From Planctomycetales bacterium (GTDB lineage Bacteria; 4484-113; JAFGCY01): 14,185 bases of DNA. The translations under genes were made by a program, and so were the position numbers. The stretch spans positions 1 to 14,185 of the forward strand of contig JAHEFU010000028.1 of the NCBI GenBank assembly GCA_024645305.1, read 5' to 3'. The notes under the pieces are model-generated. The model was not told the DNA's origin, did no database searches, and saw only the letters and a program-made list of their open reading frames with translations. Below, piece after piece: positions 1 to 6,715 of the stretch (position 1 is the stretch's first letter; every line of letters begins with the position of its first letter).

Positions 1-2
1 CC

Positions 3-23
3 GGGCGAAACTTGCTTTCGCCC
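3..23. repeat. Perfect 8-bp hairpin at window edge
   Basis: GGGCGAAA (3-10) and TTTCGCCC (16-23) form a perfect inverted repeat around a 5-nt loop. It lies beyond the terminator of the minus-strand mocR-lipoprotein unit. No T-run follows on either strand, so a terminator role is not shown. It may belong to a gene or repeat cut off by the window edge. Confidence 0.5.
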
Positions 24-34
24 CAGCGTCAGCC

Positions 35-95
35 CATCGAGTGCTTGCACGAGATGGCAGAAAAATGTAGAAGGACATCAGTGCAAGCACCGATG
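35..95. repeat. Pair of related palindromes with GTGC-TT-GCAC core
   Basis: Two copies of one palindromic core are seen. At 35-56 it is CATC-GA-GTGCTTGCAC-GA-GATG. At 76-95 it is CATC-A-GTGCAAGCAC-CGATG. The 10-nt cores (41-50 and 82-91) are exact reverse complements, so each copy can fold alone or the two can pair into one long stem. The second copy forms the tip of the terminator hairpin at 69-102. The duplication suggests a short repeat family or a duplicated terminator; one pair cannot decide. Confidence 0.55.
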
Positions 96-105
96 CCCTT
101 CTTTT
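61..105. terminator. Bidirectional intrinsic terminator
   Basis: AGAAGG (69-74) pairs with CCTTCT (97-102). Inside, CATC/GATG and GTGC/GCAC continue the stem around a 2-nt apex, with two positions where G faces T. On the minus strand the hairpin is followed within 3 nt by TTTTT (65-61), which suits termination of the lipoprotein gene whose stop codon is at 125. On the plus strand TTTT (102-105) follows the stem, so it could also stop transcription from the left. Confidence 0.8.
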
Positions 106-124
106 GCGATAGGAACAAACTAAT

Positions 125-1132
125 TTAGAATGTATTGACTGACAGCGCACTGAACAGCCCGCTGTCAAAGTAGCCCGTGACCTGCACGTCACGCTGTGAA
201 AGTTCTGTAATTGCCAGGCTGAAGAAAGATCCACCCTGGCTGCTGACAACGAAGCGCTCCACCGGGGTGAAGTAACTCACACTCACGTCGATGATGTTGC
301 CGTCATTGGTACGCACGCTGATGCGGCCACGCTCCTCGCTGACGGAGACGACCGTGCCGAGGATTGTCTGGATCGAGGCCGAGCCACTGCCGGCCTGCGG
401 TGGCGTGACCAGTGGGTCCGCCGCGCCGTCAAGGTTGCTGTCCTCGAAGGCCACGTCGTCACCGGGTTCGATGAAGCCGTCGCGGTCGAAGTCCGAGATG
501 AGGCTGCCGAGCGCCGGGAGCTGGGCAAGTTCGGTGGCGATGTGCCCACCGGCATCCAGCTTGTCAATCGCCGCAATCACGACCTCGCCGTCCTCCGGCA
601 GCAGCGCGGGATCCAGGTTGAGGGCCGTGGCCCGGCTGATTTCCAGGTCCACGCTGTGCACCCGGCCCTGCTCCAGGAAGAGCGGTACGCTCTGGCGCAG
701 GGTGTCGCCCTCCGTGCCGTCACCATCGAGGTCCTCCTGCACGCGGAATTCCACCTCCAGGCGCGAGAGCAGCACGTCACCCGTGAACAGCAGCTCGAAG
801 TCTCCGTTGCCATCGGGGTTGCCGGCCACGAGGATGTCGTCGCCCGGGTCAATCACCCGCACGAAGATTCCCGTGGATGCGCCAAGCTGCGATGGCTGGG
901 CCGGTCCGTTGTCAAGCAGCGTGAAGTCGCTGATTTTGAGCGTACCCTTCACGCTGGTCTGGTCGCCGGCCCCGTTGACACTGAGCCGCGCCAGACTGGC
1001 ATTCAGCAGTTCCTGGGGCGCAGTCACGTTCTGGCCCGCAGGCTGGTTGTCAGCCTTCGAGCCGCCGCAGCCGCCGATCCCCCACAGGCCGGCAGATACT
1101 GCCAGCACTCCCATCAATCTCATCCACCTCAT
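125..1132 (-). CDS. EF-hand-containing lipoprotein with DUF5666-like C-terminus
   Basis: 335-aa predicted lipoprotein. The N-terminus has basic residues, a hydrophobic stretch and a lipobox IGGC with Cys22 as the lipidation site, so it is expected to be membrane-anchored outside the cytoplasm. Residues 214-225 (DFDRDGFIEPGD) are a textbook EF-hand calcium loop with acidic residues at 1, 3, 5 and 12. A weaker acidic loop is at 231-239 and DLDGDG is at 134-139. The last 80 residues alternate short strands (TILGTVVSVSEERGRISV, then VQVTGYF) and resemble the small beta-barrel of DUF5666; that match is judged by eye. The start is supported by AGGAG (1143-1139) six bases upstream. The ATG overlaps the mocR stop codon (ATGA, 1132-1129), so translation is probably coupled and the protein is likely co-expressed with the regulator. 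Function unknown; a calcium-dependent surface role is inference. Confidence 0.85.
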   Translation of the reverse strand: MRWMRLMGVLAVSAGLWGIGGCGGSKADNQPAGQNVTAPQELLNASLARLSVNGAGDQTSVKGTLKISDFTLLDNGPAQPSQLGASTGIFVRVIDPGDDILVAGNPDGNGDFELLFTGDVLLSRLEVEFRVQEDLDGDGTEGDTLRQSVPLFLEQGRVHSVDLEISRATALNLDPALLPEDGEVVIAAIDKLDAGGHIATELAQLPALGSLISDFDRDGFIEPGDDVAFEDSNLDGAADPLVTPPQAGSGSASIQTILGTVVSVSEERGRISVRTNDGNIIDVSVSYFTPVERFVVSSQGGSFFSLAITELSQRDVQVTGYFDSGLFSALSVNTF

Positions 1133-2694
1133 GAGGCACTCCTGTTCGATTTCTGATTAGCACTGTCGGCCAGCACCCGGCGGATCACCGTGCCCAGCCG
1201 CCGCACACCCTGGCGGATCTGCGACTGGTTGAGCGTGCTGAAGGACAGGCGGAAGTTTCCGCTGTCCTCGCGGCCGACGTGGAAATAGTTGCCAGGTGCG
1301 AAGTCCATCCCGGACTGCACCGCTTCTCGCAGTAGATCCTTGCTGCTGTAACCCGGTGGCAGCGCGACCCAGTAACTGAAGCCGCCGCGCGGGCGTTTCC
1401 AGCTGACTTCCGCGGGGAAGTGCTGGCGCATCACCTCGTCCATCAGTTCCCGGCGGGCCTTGTAGATCCTGTCCACCTTGCGGCAGTGCAGGTCCATGTA
1501 GCCCTTCTTGATGAATTCATGCACGAGGGTCTGCAGGAAGTAACTGTCACTTCTGTCCATCGAACGCTTGGCGATGATGAAGGTCATTGCCAGGTCCGAG
1601 GGGATCACCACCCAGGCCACGCGGCTGCCGGGCAGGAAGGCCTTGGAGAAACTGCCGATCTGGATCACGTTGCCACCGCCGTCCATGGACTTCAGCGAGG
1701 GCTGGTGCTCACCTTCATAGCCAAGCAGCATCGCCCAGTTGTCCTCGATCACCGGCATGTTGTGCTTCTGGGCGATGGCCATCAGGCGCTGGCGCTTCTC
1801 GCGGCTCATCGTCACACCGGTGGGGTTGTGCATCGTGGGGATGGTGATCAGCAGGCGCGGCTTCTCCTTCTCAACCAGCCGCTCCAGGTAGTCAATGTCC
1901 ATCCCGTCGTGTTCCATCGGAATGCCGCGGTGCGGGATGCCCCGGGCCTCCAGCAGGTTGATGATGGCGTTGAAGGTCGGGTTCTCCACCACCACCATGT
2001 CGCCCGGCTTCAGGAGGATTGTCAGCAGCAGGTTGAGTGCCGACTGGAAACCGCTGCAGACCACGAAGTCATTGCGGCCGTCGGCGACATTCAGCCCGTC
2101 GCGGGCCTGCTGCATCTCGATGTATTCGCAAAGGGGCAGGTAGCCCTGCGGATTGCCGTAGTCAAAGAAGTAGGCCTGCGGATCCCACAGCATCTGGCTG
2201 GAGACCTTCTTGATGCGTTCAAAGGGGAAAAGCTTGGCATCCGGGATGGCCCGGCTGAAGCTGATCCACTCCTCGCTGCCTTGCCAGTTCTGGTAATGTG
2301 CCGGCATGCGGAACCAGGCGGCGGGGATGGAATAGTCGCCCCAGTCCATCTGGCTGACCTCGTGGTCAGGCTGGCCAGGCAGGATCTCCAGATCACCGCG
2401 CCGGCCCTCGCTCTGGAAATCACGGCGGCCCACGTTGGACTGCCCGGTGAAGGCGTCGCGGTCGAGTACATAGGTGCAGCTGCCGGGCTTGCTTTCCACC
2501 CAGGAATCGGCGGCCAGTTCCAGGTAGGCCTGCAGCACCGTCTTGCGCGAAACCCCGAGCTGGGTCGCCAGCTCGCGAGTGCCGGGCAGCTTATCCCCGG
2601 CTGACAGCAGGCCGTTCCTGATCATCTCCACGATCTTGTCGCGGATCTGCATGTAAACGGGCTGCGCCAGTTCTTTATCTATGGATAGAAACAT
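1129..2694 (-). CDS. MocR/PdxR/GabR-type transcriptional regulator (GntR HTH plus aminotransferase fold)
   Basis: 521 aa, the normal length of MocR regulators. Residues 10-75 are a GntR winged helix-turn-helix (PVYMQIRDKIVEMIRNG, then LPGTRELATQLGVSRKTV). Residues about 140-515 are a fold type I aminotransferase domain. It keeps the PLP lysine in SFSK (Lys351), HNPTG (Asn290), Asp318 in EDNW, which should face the pyridine nitrogen, and Arg482 in NFRLSFS, which should hold a substrate carboxylate. With all PLP residues present, it should sense PLP or a PLP-amino compound adduct. The controlled pathway is not evident, since no pdx, gab or tau genes are present. It is transcribed away from the lipoprotein at 2965 and shares a 270 bp promoter region with repeated GGTACC-like boxes, consistent with autoregulation and control of the divergent gene. 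It overlaps the downstream lipoprotein by 4 nt. No well-spaced ribosome site precedes the ATG; GAGGG directly abuts it. Confidence 0.93.
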   Translation of the reverse strand: MFLSIDKELAQPVYMQIRDKIVEMIRNGLLSAGDKLPGTRELATQLGVSRKTVLQAYLELAADSWVESKPGSCTYVLDRDAFTGQSNVGRRDFQSEGRRGDLEILPGQPDHEVSQMDWGDYSIPAAWFRMPAHYQNWQGSEEWISFSRAIPDAKLFPFERIKKVSSQMLWDPQAYFFDYGNPQGYLPLCEYIEMQQARDGLNVADGRNDFVVCSGFQSALNLLLTILLKPGDMVVVENPTFNAIINLLEARGIPHRGIPMEHDGMDIDYLERLVEKEKPRLLITIPTMHNPTGVTMSREKRQRLMAIAQKHNMPVIEDNWAMLLGYEGEHQPSLKSMDGGGNVIQIGSFSKAFLPGSRVAWVVIPSDLAMTFIIAKRSMDRSDSYFLQTLVHEFIKKGYMDLHCRKVDRIYKARRELMDEVMRQHFPAEVSWKRPRGGFSYWVALPPGYSSKDLLREAVQSGMDFAPGNYFHVGREDSGNFRLSFSTLNQSQIRQGVRRLGTVIRRVLADSANQKSNRSAS

Positions 2695-2705
2695 CCCTCA
2701 TCAAG

Positions 2706-2711
2706 ATTATA
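2706..2711 (-). promoter_or_regulatory. -10 box of mocR promoter
   Basis: A perfect TATAAT reads on the minus strand 11 nt before the mocR ATG, implying a leader of only about 5 nt. No good -35 box lies 17 nt upstream. That position is instead next to the palindrome CGGTACCG (2738-2745), which suggests activator dependence or repression by a bound regulator. Confidence 0.6.
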
Positions 2712-2732
2712 TCCATCACCGGTCCGGATGGC

Positions 2733-2855
2733 TATACCGGTACCGTTGATAATGGAGGGTACCAGTTGCTGGAATAAGTGGAATTTGACCTATACTAAAG
2801 GACTCAGGACTGAGATTGCTTCGCAACTGGATACCGGACTGTTCAACTGGTACCC
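2733..2855. promoter_or_regulatory. Candidate MocR operator array (GGTACC/ATACC boxes)
   Basis: Four related boxes lie between the divergent genes: TATACCGGTACCG (2733-2745, containing the palindrome CGGTACCG), GGGTACCAGTTG (2757-2768), CAACTGGATACC (2824-2835) and CAACTGGTACCC (2844-2855). The second and fourth are exact 12-bp reverse complements. The third and fourth are direct repeats with a 20-bp period, two helical turns. MocR regulators such as GabR bind repeated boxes (ATACCA in GabR), so these are plausible sites for the adjacent regulator. A further small palindrome, CTCAG-GA-CTGAG, is at 2803-2814. Confidence 0.6.
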
Positions 2856-2898
2856 TTCATTCCTGCAAAGCCGGACTTCGGTCTTCTGTCCCTCCAAA

Positions 2899-2927
2899 TT
2901 GACTTTACCCAGATATTGGGGCACAAT
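2899..2927 (+). promoter_or_regulatory. Promoter of the divergent lipoprotein gene
   Basis: TTGACT (2899-2904) is followed after 17 nt by CACAAT (2922-2927), placing a start site about 30 nt before the ATG at 2965. An imperfect palindrome, CCCA-GATAT-TGGG (2908-2920), fills the spacer and could be an operator. The candidate MocR boxes lie 40-160 nt further upstream. Confidence 0.5.
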
Positions 2928-2964
2928 TACAGCAGTATTTAACGAATCTTGACCGGGGACTGTC

Positions 2965-3852
2965 ATGGATCGAAAATATTTGTTTCTCGACGTTGCGAAA
3001 CTGCTACTTCTCAGCGGATTTTTTGTGTTGGCTATCGCCTCATGCAACAAGCAGGATTCCGCTTCCACGGCCGACAACCCGCAGCAGCCCGCAGATCAGA
3101 CGGCCGAGCTGACGGCAGTGGGAGATGTCGGTGCGACGCAGGCTGACATCCTGCTCCCGCCGGACAGCGAAGTGAGCATCGTGGTGGATTACCACGGCTG
3201 GGATGTTGAGAGTGACAACGGTGACCCCGGCCAGCGCGAGCATGTCTTCTCCGTGATGGCCAGATGGGGCCTGAACCTGCATGAGGAGATGCGCGAAATC
3301 GTCATCCGGGAAGGCGAAAAGGAAAGCGTCCGGCTGGACATCGGCGGCGGCCAGATCCTCACGATCAGCCCGCAGTGGAATGAGCTCCAGCGCGGCAGCT
3401 ACCTCTTCCAGGTGGAGGAAGCGGAGAGCGGCGAGTTGATCGCGGCTTTCGATGCCCGTGATACCGGTGACATCACCAGCATGACCACCCCCGCCAGTTA
3501 CGGGCATCACGCCAAGACTGTGTTCGCGGACCTTGACAAGCGGATCTTCCTGCAGGAAGTCAGGCCCGGTGGACAGCATGACTTCAGCCGTGAATCAGAT
3601 TTCGGCCTGGCCTACGTGGGCGAGGGCTACAAGAACATGCCGATCTGCAAGGTCAATGAGAACAGCCACTGGCACTTCCCGCGCTTCGAGGTGGTGGCCT
3701 GCCCACGGGAGTGGATGGCCAACTACAGCTTCCAGGGACTCGGCCAGAAGCTGAGTAGCAAGAAGTCCGGTCTCGAGGGCAACGGCGGTGTGAAGCGCAT
3801 CAACTGGGAGACAGCCTACCGGCCGGCCCGGCGCTGCAACAGCGGTGGTTGA
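2965..3852 (+). CDS. Lipoprotein of unknown function, divergent from mocR
   Basis: 295 aa. The N-terminus (MDRKYLF, then a hydrophobic run ending IASC) is a lipoprotein signal with Cys27 as lipid site, followed by a low-complexity Ser/Asp/Gln/Pro linker to about residue 55. The rest looks like beta-rich globular sequence, with a possible sandwich from GATQADILLPPDSEVSIVVDY to about residue 175. The tail is basic and carries three cysteines (PIC, VAC, RRC) that could form disulfides. I recognise no family. GGGGA (2955-2959) precedes the ATG by 5 nt. Its divergent arrangement with mocR, and the repeated boxes between them, suggest it is a target of that regulator; this is inference from layout only. 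Confidence 0.8.
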   Translation: MDRKYLFLDVAKLLLLSGFFVLAIASCNKQDSASTADNPQQPADQTAELTAVGDVGATQADILLPPDSEVSIVVDYHGWDVESDNGDPGQREHVFSVMARWGLNLHEEMREIVIREGEKESVRLDIGGGQILTISPQWNELQRGSYLFQVEEAESGELIAAFDARDTGDITSMTTPASYGHHAKTVFADLDKRIFLQEVRPGGQHDFSRESDFGLAYVGEGYKNMPICKVNENSHWHFPRFEVVACPREWMANYSFQGLGQKLSSKKSGLEGNGGVKRINWETAYRPARRCNSGG

Positions 3853-3854
3853 TA

Positions 3855-3881
3855 GGGCTTAGCCCACGCCCGGTCGGGCGT
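3855..3881 (+). terminator. Possible weak terminator (two small hairpins)
   Basis: Right after the lipoprotein stop codon, GGGC-TTA-GCCC (3855-3865) and ACGCCC-GGTC-GGGCGT (3866-3881) form adjacent short hairpins. Only TT follows the second, so if this terminates it does so weakly or with help from Rho. Nothing else is evident up to the next gene except its ribosome site. Confidence 0.4.
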
Positions 3882-3980
3882 TCCAAGACAAACGAAGCAC
3901 CACCTCGCCTCCGGCGTTAAATCAGCGGCGGCATTCCTCCTGCGCGGTTAGCATCTGGCATAGACCCAGGGAGGGGAGAG

Positions 3981-5573
3981 ATGCCGCTTGTATTCCTGGT
4001 CCACGGCTACAGCGTGAACCGCACATCCACCTACGGCCAGCTCCACAGGCAGCTGGCCCTGCAGGGCTTCGAGCCGGAGGAGATCATGCTCGGGCGCTAT
4101 GTCTCGCTGGACGACGCGCTGGAGCTGCGTGACCTGGCCCGCGCCCTGGACCGCGCCGTCCGCGCCGTGCTGCGCACCCGGCCCGCTGCCACGACCTTCC
4201 ACATGCTGACCCACAGCACCGGGGCGCTGATTGCCAAGCACTGGCTGCTGGAACATTACAACAGCCGGGCCTACCCGCGCTCGCGGCTCGGCAACCTGCT
4301 GTTCCTCGCCGGGCCGCACTTCGGCTCGCGCCTGGCACACCATGGCCGCAGCGTGATCGCCCGGGCCTGGCGCGAGGGGGCCGTCGGCCGGCGGATCCTC
4401 AATGCGCTGGAACTCGGCAGCCGCTACGCCTGGGACTGCAACCTGCGCCTTGCCCGGGAGCCGGACTTCTTCGCCAGCAGGGGCATCCGGCCCTACTGCC
4501 TGACGGGCGACCGCGTCAGCCGCGACCTGTTGCGACATGTCAGCCTGGCCCGCGAGAAGGGCAGCGACGAGGTGGTGCGCGTAGCCAGTGGCAACCTCAA
4601 CTTCCGGCACTACCGGCTGGACATGCTGCGGGAGCAGCGCTTCGAAGCCGGGCAGCCCGCTGCGGAACTGAGCGGGATCCCCTTCGCGGCCCTGCGCGGC
4701 TACAGGCACAGCGGCAGCACTGCCTCCATCCTGCAGTCCATCCCGGCCAGCGCGCTCTCCAGCCGGGAGATTGACAAAACCAGCCAGGCGGACAGCCGGC
4801 TCAACCTGCAGCTGATCCTGCACCTGCTGGGCAGCGGGACGGACGAGGCCAGCTACAGTGCCAACCGTGAGCTGCTCAGGGCCCTGACTGACAACGAGGC
4901 CCGGCGCCTGACGGACTTCGCTCAGCTGCAGCTGCGCCTGCGCGACCGCAGCGGCCGGCCGCTGGAGGACTACTTCGTGGAATTCGGCAGGGTCCGGGAT
5001 GGCCGGGAGCGCGACCGCTACGGCGTGGAGCGGTCCGTCCGGCGCATCATCCCCAGCCGCGGGATCGCCCATATCCACCGGAACACCATCCACGGCCACC
5101 TGCTGACCCTGTTCATCGAGCGTCCGCTGCTGGTTGAGCAGGAGCTGTACGGCATGCGTGTGCGCATTGACGACGGGCCGCTGCTGCACTACGAGCCGCA
5201 GGAGCAGGACCCCGCCGGCGTTGCCAGTTTCAGCGGTCGCGAGCTGCTCAGCGACATCCTGCGCCGGCACAGTACCACGCTCATGGATGTCACGCTGGAC
5301 CGCGTGCCGGGCCAAGGCCTGTTCAGCTTCAGTGATGCCCGGCAGGTCGTGGACGAACTGGCCGTTGACAACGCCATCGAGCAGGCGCTCCTGGTTTTCT
5401 CCCGCAGCCGGGACTTCCGCAGGCTTGGCAACACGGGCCGGATGCGGGCCCTGGCGGCTGAGCGCCGCAGGCTGGAACGGCAGCGGGTCCAACTGGCGCT
5501 TTCGCATGTCCATGACTACCACGTCCAGTGGCGGCGGGATGGCCGGATCAGCCGCGGGGGCCTGCGGGAATAA
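3981..5573 (+). CDS. Alpha/beta-hydrolase (lipase/esterase-like) with long unassigned C-terminal region
   Basis: 530 aa, no signal peptide, so probably cytoplasmic. Residues 1-250 show an alpha/beta-hydrolase: LVFLVHGYS at 3-11 (first strand and oxyanion loop), THSTG at 77-81 as the nucleophile elbow with Ser79, and GPHFGS at 111-116, as in lipases and GPI-deacylase/PGAP1-like esterases. Asp196 (GSDEVVRV) and His243 (YRHSGS) are the best candidates for the rest of the triad. The elbow has Thr where most lipases have Gly before His. The remaining 280 residues are beta strands plus a charged, Arg-rich helical end (RALAAERRRLERQR). I recognise no family there; it could be a lid, lipid-binding or oligomerisation domain. 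A strong purine-rich ribosome site (GGAGGGGAGAG) sits directly before the ATG. lipB follows 37 nt downstream but has its own -10 box. Substrate unknown; an acyl ester or phospholipid is likely from the family. Confidence 0.85.
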   Translation: MPLVFLVHGYSVNRTSTYGQLHRQLALQGFEPEEIMLGRYVSLDDALELRDLARALDRAVRAVLRTRPAATTFHMLTHSTGALIAKHWLLEHYNSRAYPRSRLGNLLFLAGPHFGSRLAHHGRSVIARAWREGAVGRRILNALELGSRYAWDCNLRLAREPDFFASRGIRPYCLTGDRVSRDLLRHVSLAREKGSDEVVRVASGNLNFRHYRLDMLREQRFEAGQPAAELSGIPFAALRGYRHSGSTASILQSIPASALSSREIDKTSQADSRLNLQLILHLLGSGTDEASYSANRELLRALTDNEARRLTDFAQLQLRLRDRSGRPLEDYFVEFGRVRDGRERDRYGVERSVRRIIPSRGIAHIHRNTIHGHLLTLFIERPLLVEQELYGMRVRIDDGPLLHYEPQEQDPAGVASFSGRELLSDILRRHSTTLMDVTLDRVPGQGLFSFSDARQVVDELAVDNAIEQALLVFSRSRDFRRLGNTGRMRALAAERRRLERQRVQLALSHVHDYHVQWRRDGRISRGGLRE

Positions 5574-5598
5574 GTGTCCGCGCGCCCCCGATCTGCCC

Positions 5599-5604
5599 TA
5601 GAAT
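5599..5604 (+). promoter_or_regulatory. -10 box for a leaderless lipB transcript
   Basis: TAGAAT ends 6 nt before the lipB ATG, so transcription would begin at or next to the A of the start codon. No ribosome-binding site is visible in the 37-nt gap. This fits the TANNNT-plus-ATG arrangement of leaderless genes. No clear -35 box is present. Confidence 0.5.
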
Positions 5605-5610
5605 AACCCT

Positions 5611-6294
5611 ATGCCGGAACACCCGCCGCTCAGAGTGCTGCGTCTCGGACACCTGGACTGGCCGAGCTGCTACCAGCGTCAGCTGGAGCTGCACACTGCT
5701 CGGCGCCTGGGGGAGATCCCCGACACGCTGGTGCTGGTGGAGCATGAACCAGTGATCACACTCGGGCGCAGTGGCGACGAAGCCAACCTGATCGTGGACC
5801 GGGAGCGCCTGGCGGAACTGGGGGTCGGCTGGCAGGAGATCGAGCGCGGCGGGGACATCACCTACCACGGCCCGGGGCAGCTGGTGGGCTACCCCATCCT
5901 CAGCCTGCGCGAGCGCGGGCTGTCCGTGCGCGAACTGATGCATGGCCTGGAGGAGACGCTCATCCGCACGCTGCGGGAATGGGAGATCCAGGCGGACCGG
6001 ATTCCCGGCCTGACCGGGGTCTGGGTCGCGGACGTGAAGCTTGCGGCACTCGGGGTGGCGGTGCGCGGCGGGGTGAGCTACCATGGCCTGGCCCTGAATG
6101 TGGCAACGGACCTGAGCTTCTACGACCTGATCATCCCCTGCGGGATCACCGGCAAGCAGGTAGGCAGCATTGAAAGTGTCAACGGAGAGGCCCCGTCGCT
6201 GGACGAGGTGGGGCAGGTGCTGGAGCGCGAATTCCGCGAGGTCTTCCACTACCGCGGACCGGAGGGTGACTACCAGGCTGACCTGTGGGAATGA
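5611..6294 (+). CDS. lipB: Octanoyl-[acyl-carrier-protein]:protein N-octanoyltransferase
   Basis: 227 aa, full length for LipB. It moves an octanoyl group from acyl carrier protein to the lipoyl-domain lysine of 2-oxoacid dehydrogenases and the glycine cleavage H protein, the first step of de novo lipoate synthesis in the cytoplasm. The signature RGGDITYHGPGQ is at 79-90. The catalytic pair is present: Lys143 in VKLAALG and Cys177 in IIPCGIT, the cysteine that carries the octanoyl thioester. The segment VEHEPVITLGRS (43-54) is also typical. lipA, which usually completes the pathway, is not in this window. The ATG start gives the expected N-terminus (LRVLRLGHLDW), and a -10 box lies 6 nt upstream, suggesting a leaderless message. 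The stop codon is followed at once by a hairpin and then the REP array. Confidence 0.97.
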   Translation: MPEHPPLRVLRLGHLDWPSCYQRQLELHTARRLGEIPDTLVLVEHEPVITLGRSGDEANLIVDRERLAELGVGWQEIERGGDITYHGPGQLVGYPILSLRERGLSVRELMHGLEETLIRTLREWEIQADRIPGLTGVWVADVKLAALGVAVRGGVSYHGLALNVATDLSFYDLIIPCGITGKQVGSIESVNGEAPSLDEVGQVLEREFREVFHYRGPEGDYQADLWE

Positions 6295-6311
6295 GCGTGG
6301 CAGTGCCACGC
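6295..6311 (+). terminator. Hairpin immediately after lipB stop
   Basis: GCGTGGC (6295-6301) and GCCACGC (6305-6311) form a perfect 7-bp stem with loop AGT, starting on the base after the lipB TGA. No T-run follows, so it may stabilise the mRNA end or work with Rho rather than act as a classic terminator. The sequence just after it (CGAGTAGCACATT) is a degenerate match, 8 of 10 in its core, to the tail of the downstream repeat unit (CAAGTCGCACATT). Confidence 0.45.
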
Positions 6312-6323
6312 GAGTAGCACATT

Positions 6324-6600
6324 GGAGGTCCGGAGCAATCCGGACAACTTTCCGGCAAAGCAAGTCGCACATGGGAGGTCCGGAGCAATCCGGACAACTT
6401 TCCGGCAAAGCAAGTCGCACTAGGGGAGGTCCGGAGCAATCCGGACAACTTTCCGGCAAAGCAAGTCGCACATTGGAGGTCCGGAGCAATCCGGACAACT
6501 TTCCGGCAAAGCAAGTCGCACATGGGAGGTCCGGAGCAATCCGGACAACTTTCCGGCAAAGCAAGTCGCACTAGGGGAGGTCCGGAGCAATCCGGACAAC
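6324..6600 (+). repeat. Tandem REP array, five full 47-nt cores plus one 25-nt end, in a 151-bp higher-order period
   Basis: Cores start at 6324, 6374, 6425, 6475, 6525 and 6576. Each begins with GGAG, then a perfect hairpin GTCCGGA-GCAA-TCCGGAC, then AAC. A 22-nt linker follows, with a smaller CTTT/AAAG hairpin, ending GTCGCAC. All five full cores look identical base for base; the sixth stops after AAC. The joints are ATT before core 1, then ATG, TAGG, ATT, ATG, TAGG, so three units of 50, 51 and 50 nt make a 151-bp super-unit that is itself duplicated. GGAG 5' of a palindrome is one of the known REP signatures linked to RAYT transposases. The 421-nt stretch between lipB and the transposase stop holds only this array, the post-lipB hairpin and about 115 nt of unassigned AT-rich sequence (6601-6715). 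Confidence 0.95.
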
Positions 6601-6715
6601 AGAACTCACAAAGACATTAAGCACTGAGAGTTCAATGGAAACGGAGACTTACAAATGTATAATCTCCCGGAATCAGACTTGTTCGACAATGAGGAGCAGG
6701 AAATAGTGCGAATCA

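Noticed and set aside
1420..2604. 394-codon plus-strand open frame antisense to mocR
   Set aside because: His/Val/Leu-rich shadow of a clearly recognisable MocR gene.
2728..2952. Small plus-strand open frame in the divergent promoter region (and a minus-strand one at 2790-3077)
   Set aside because: Both run through the repeated regulatory boxes, show no ribosome site and no family signal.
3948..5522. 524-codon open frame on the minus strand, antisense to the hydrolase
   Set aside because: Its translation is low-complexity (rich in Ala, Gln, Val, Pro) with no motifs, while the plus strand has HGYS, THSTG and GPHFGS plus a strong ribosome site. It is a GC-rich shadow.
5548..6574. Open frames on both strands through the REP array, with repeated peptide units
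   Set aside because: They arise from the repeat, whose frame shifts with the 50/51-nt period, and they overlap lipB. No ribosome site or codon bias supports them.
6324..6600. CRISPR array
   Set aside because: The parts between 47-nt cores are only 3-4 nt and cycle among three sequences; no unique spacers and no cas genes.
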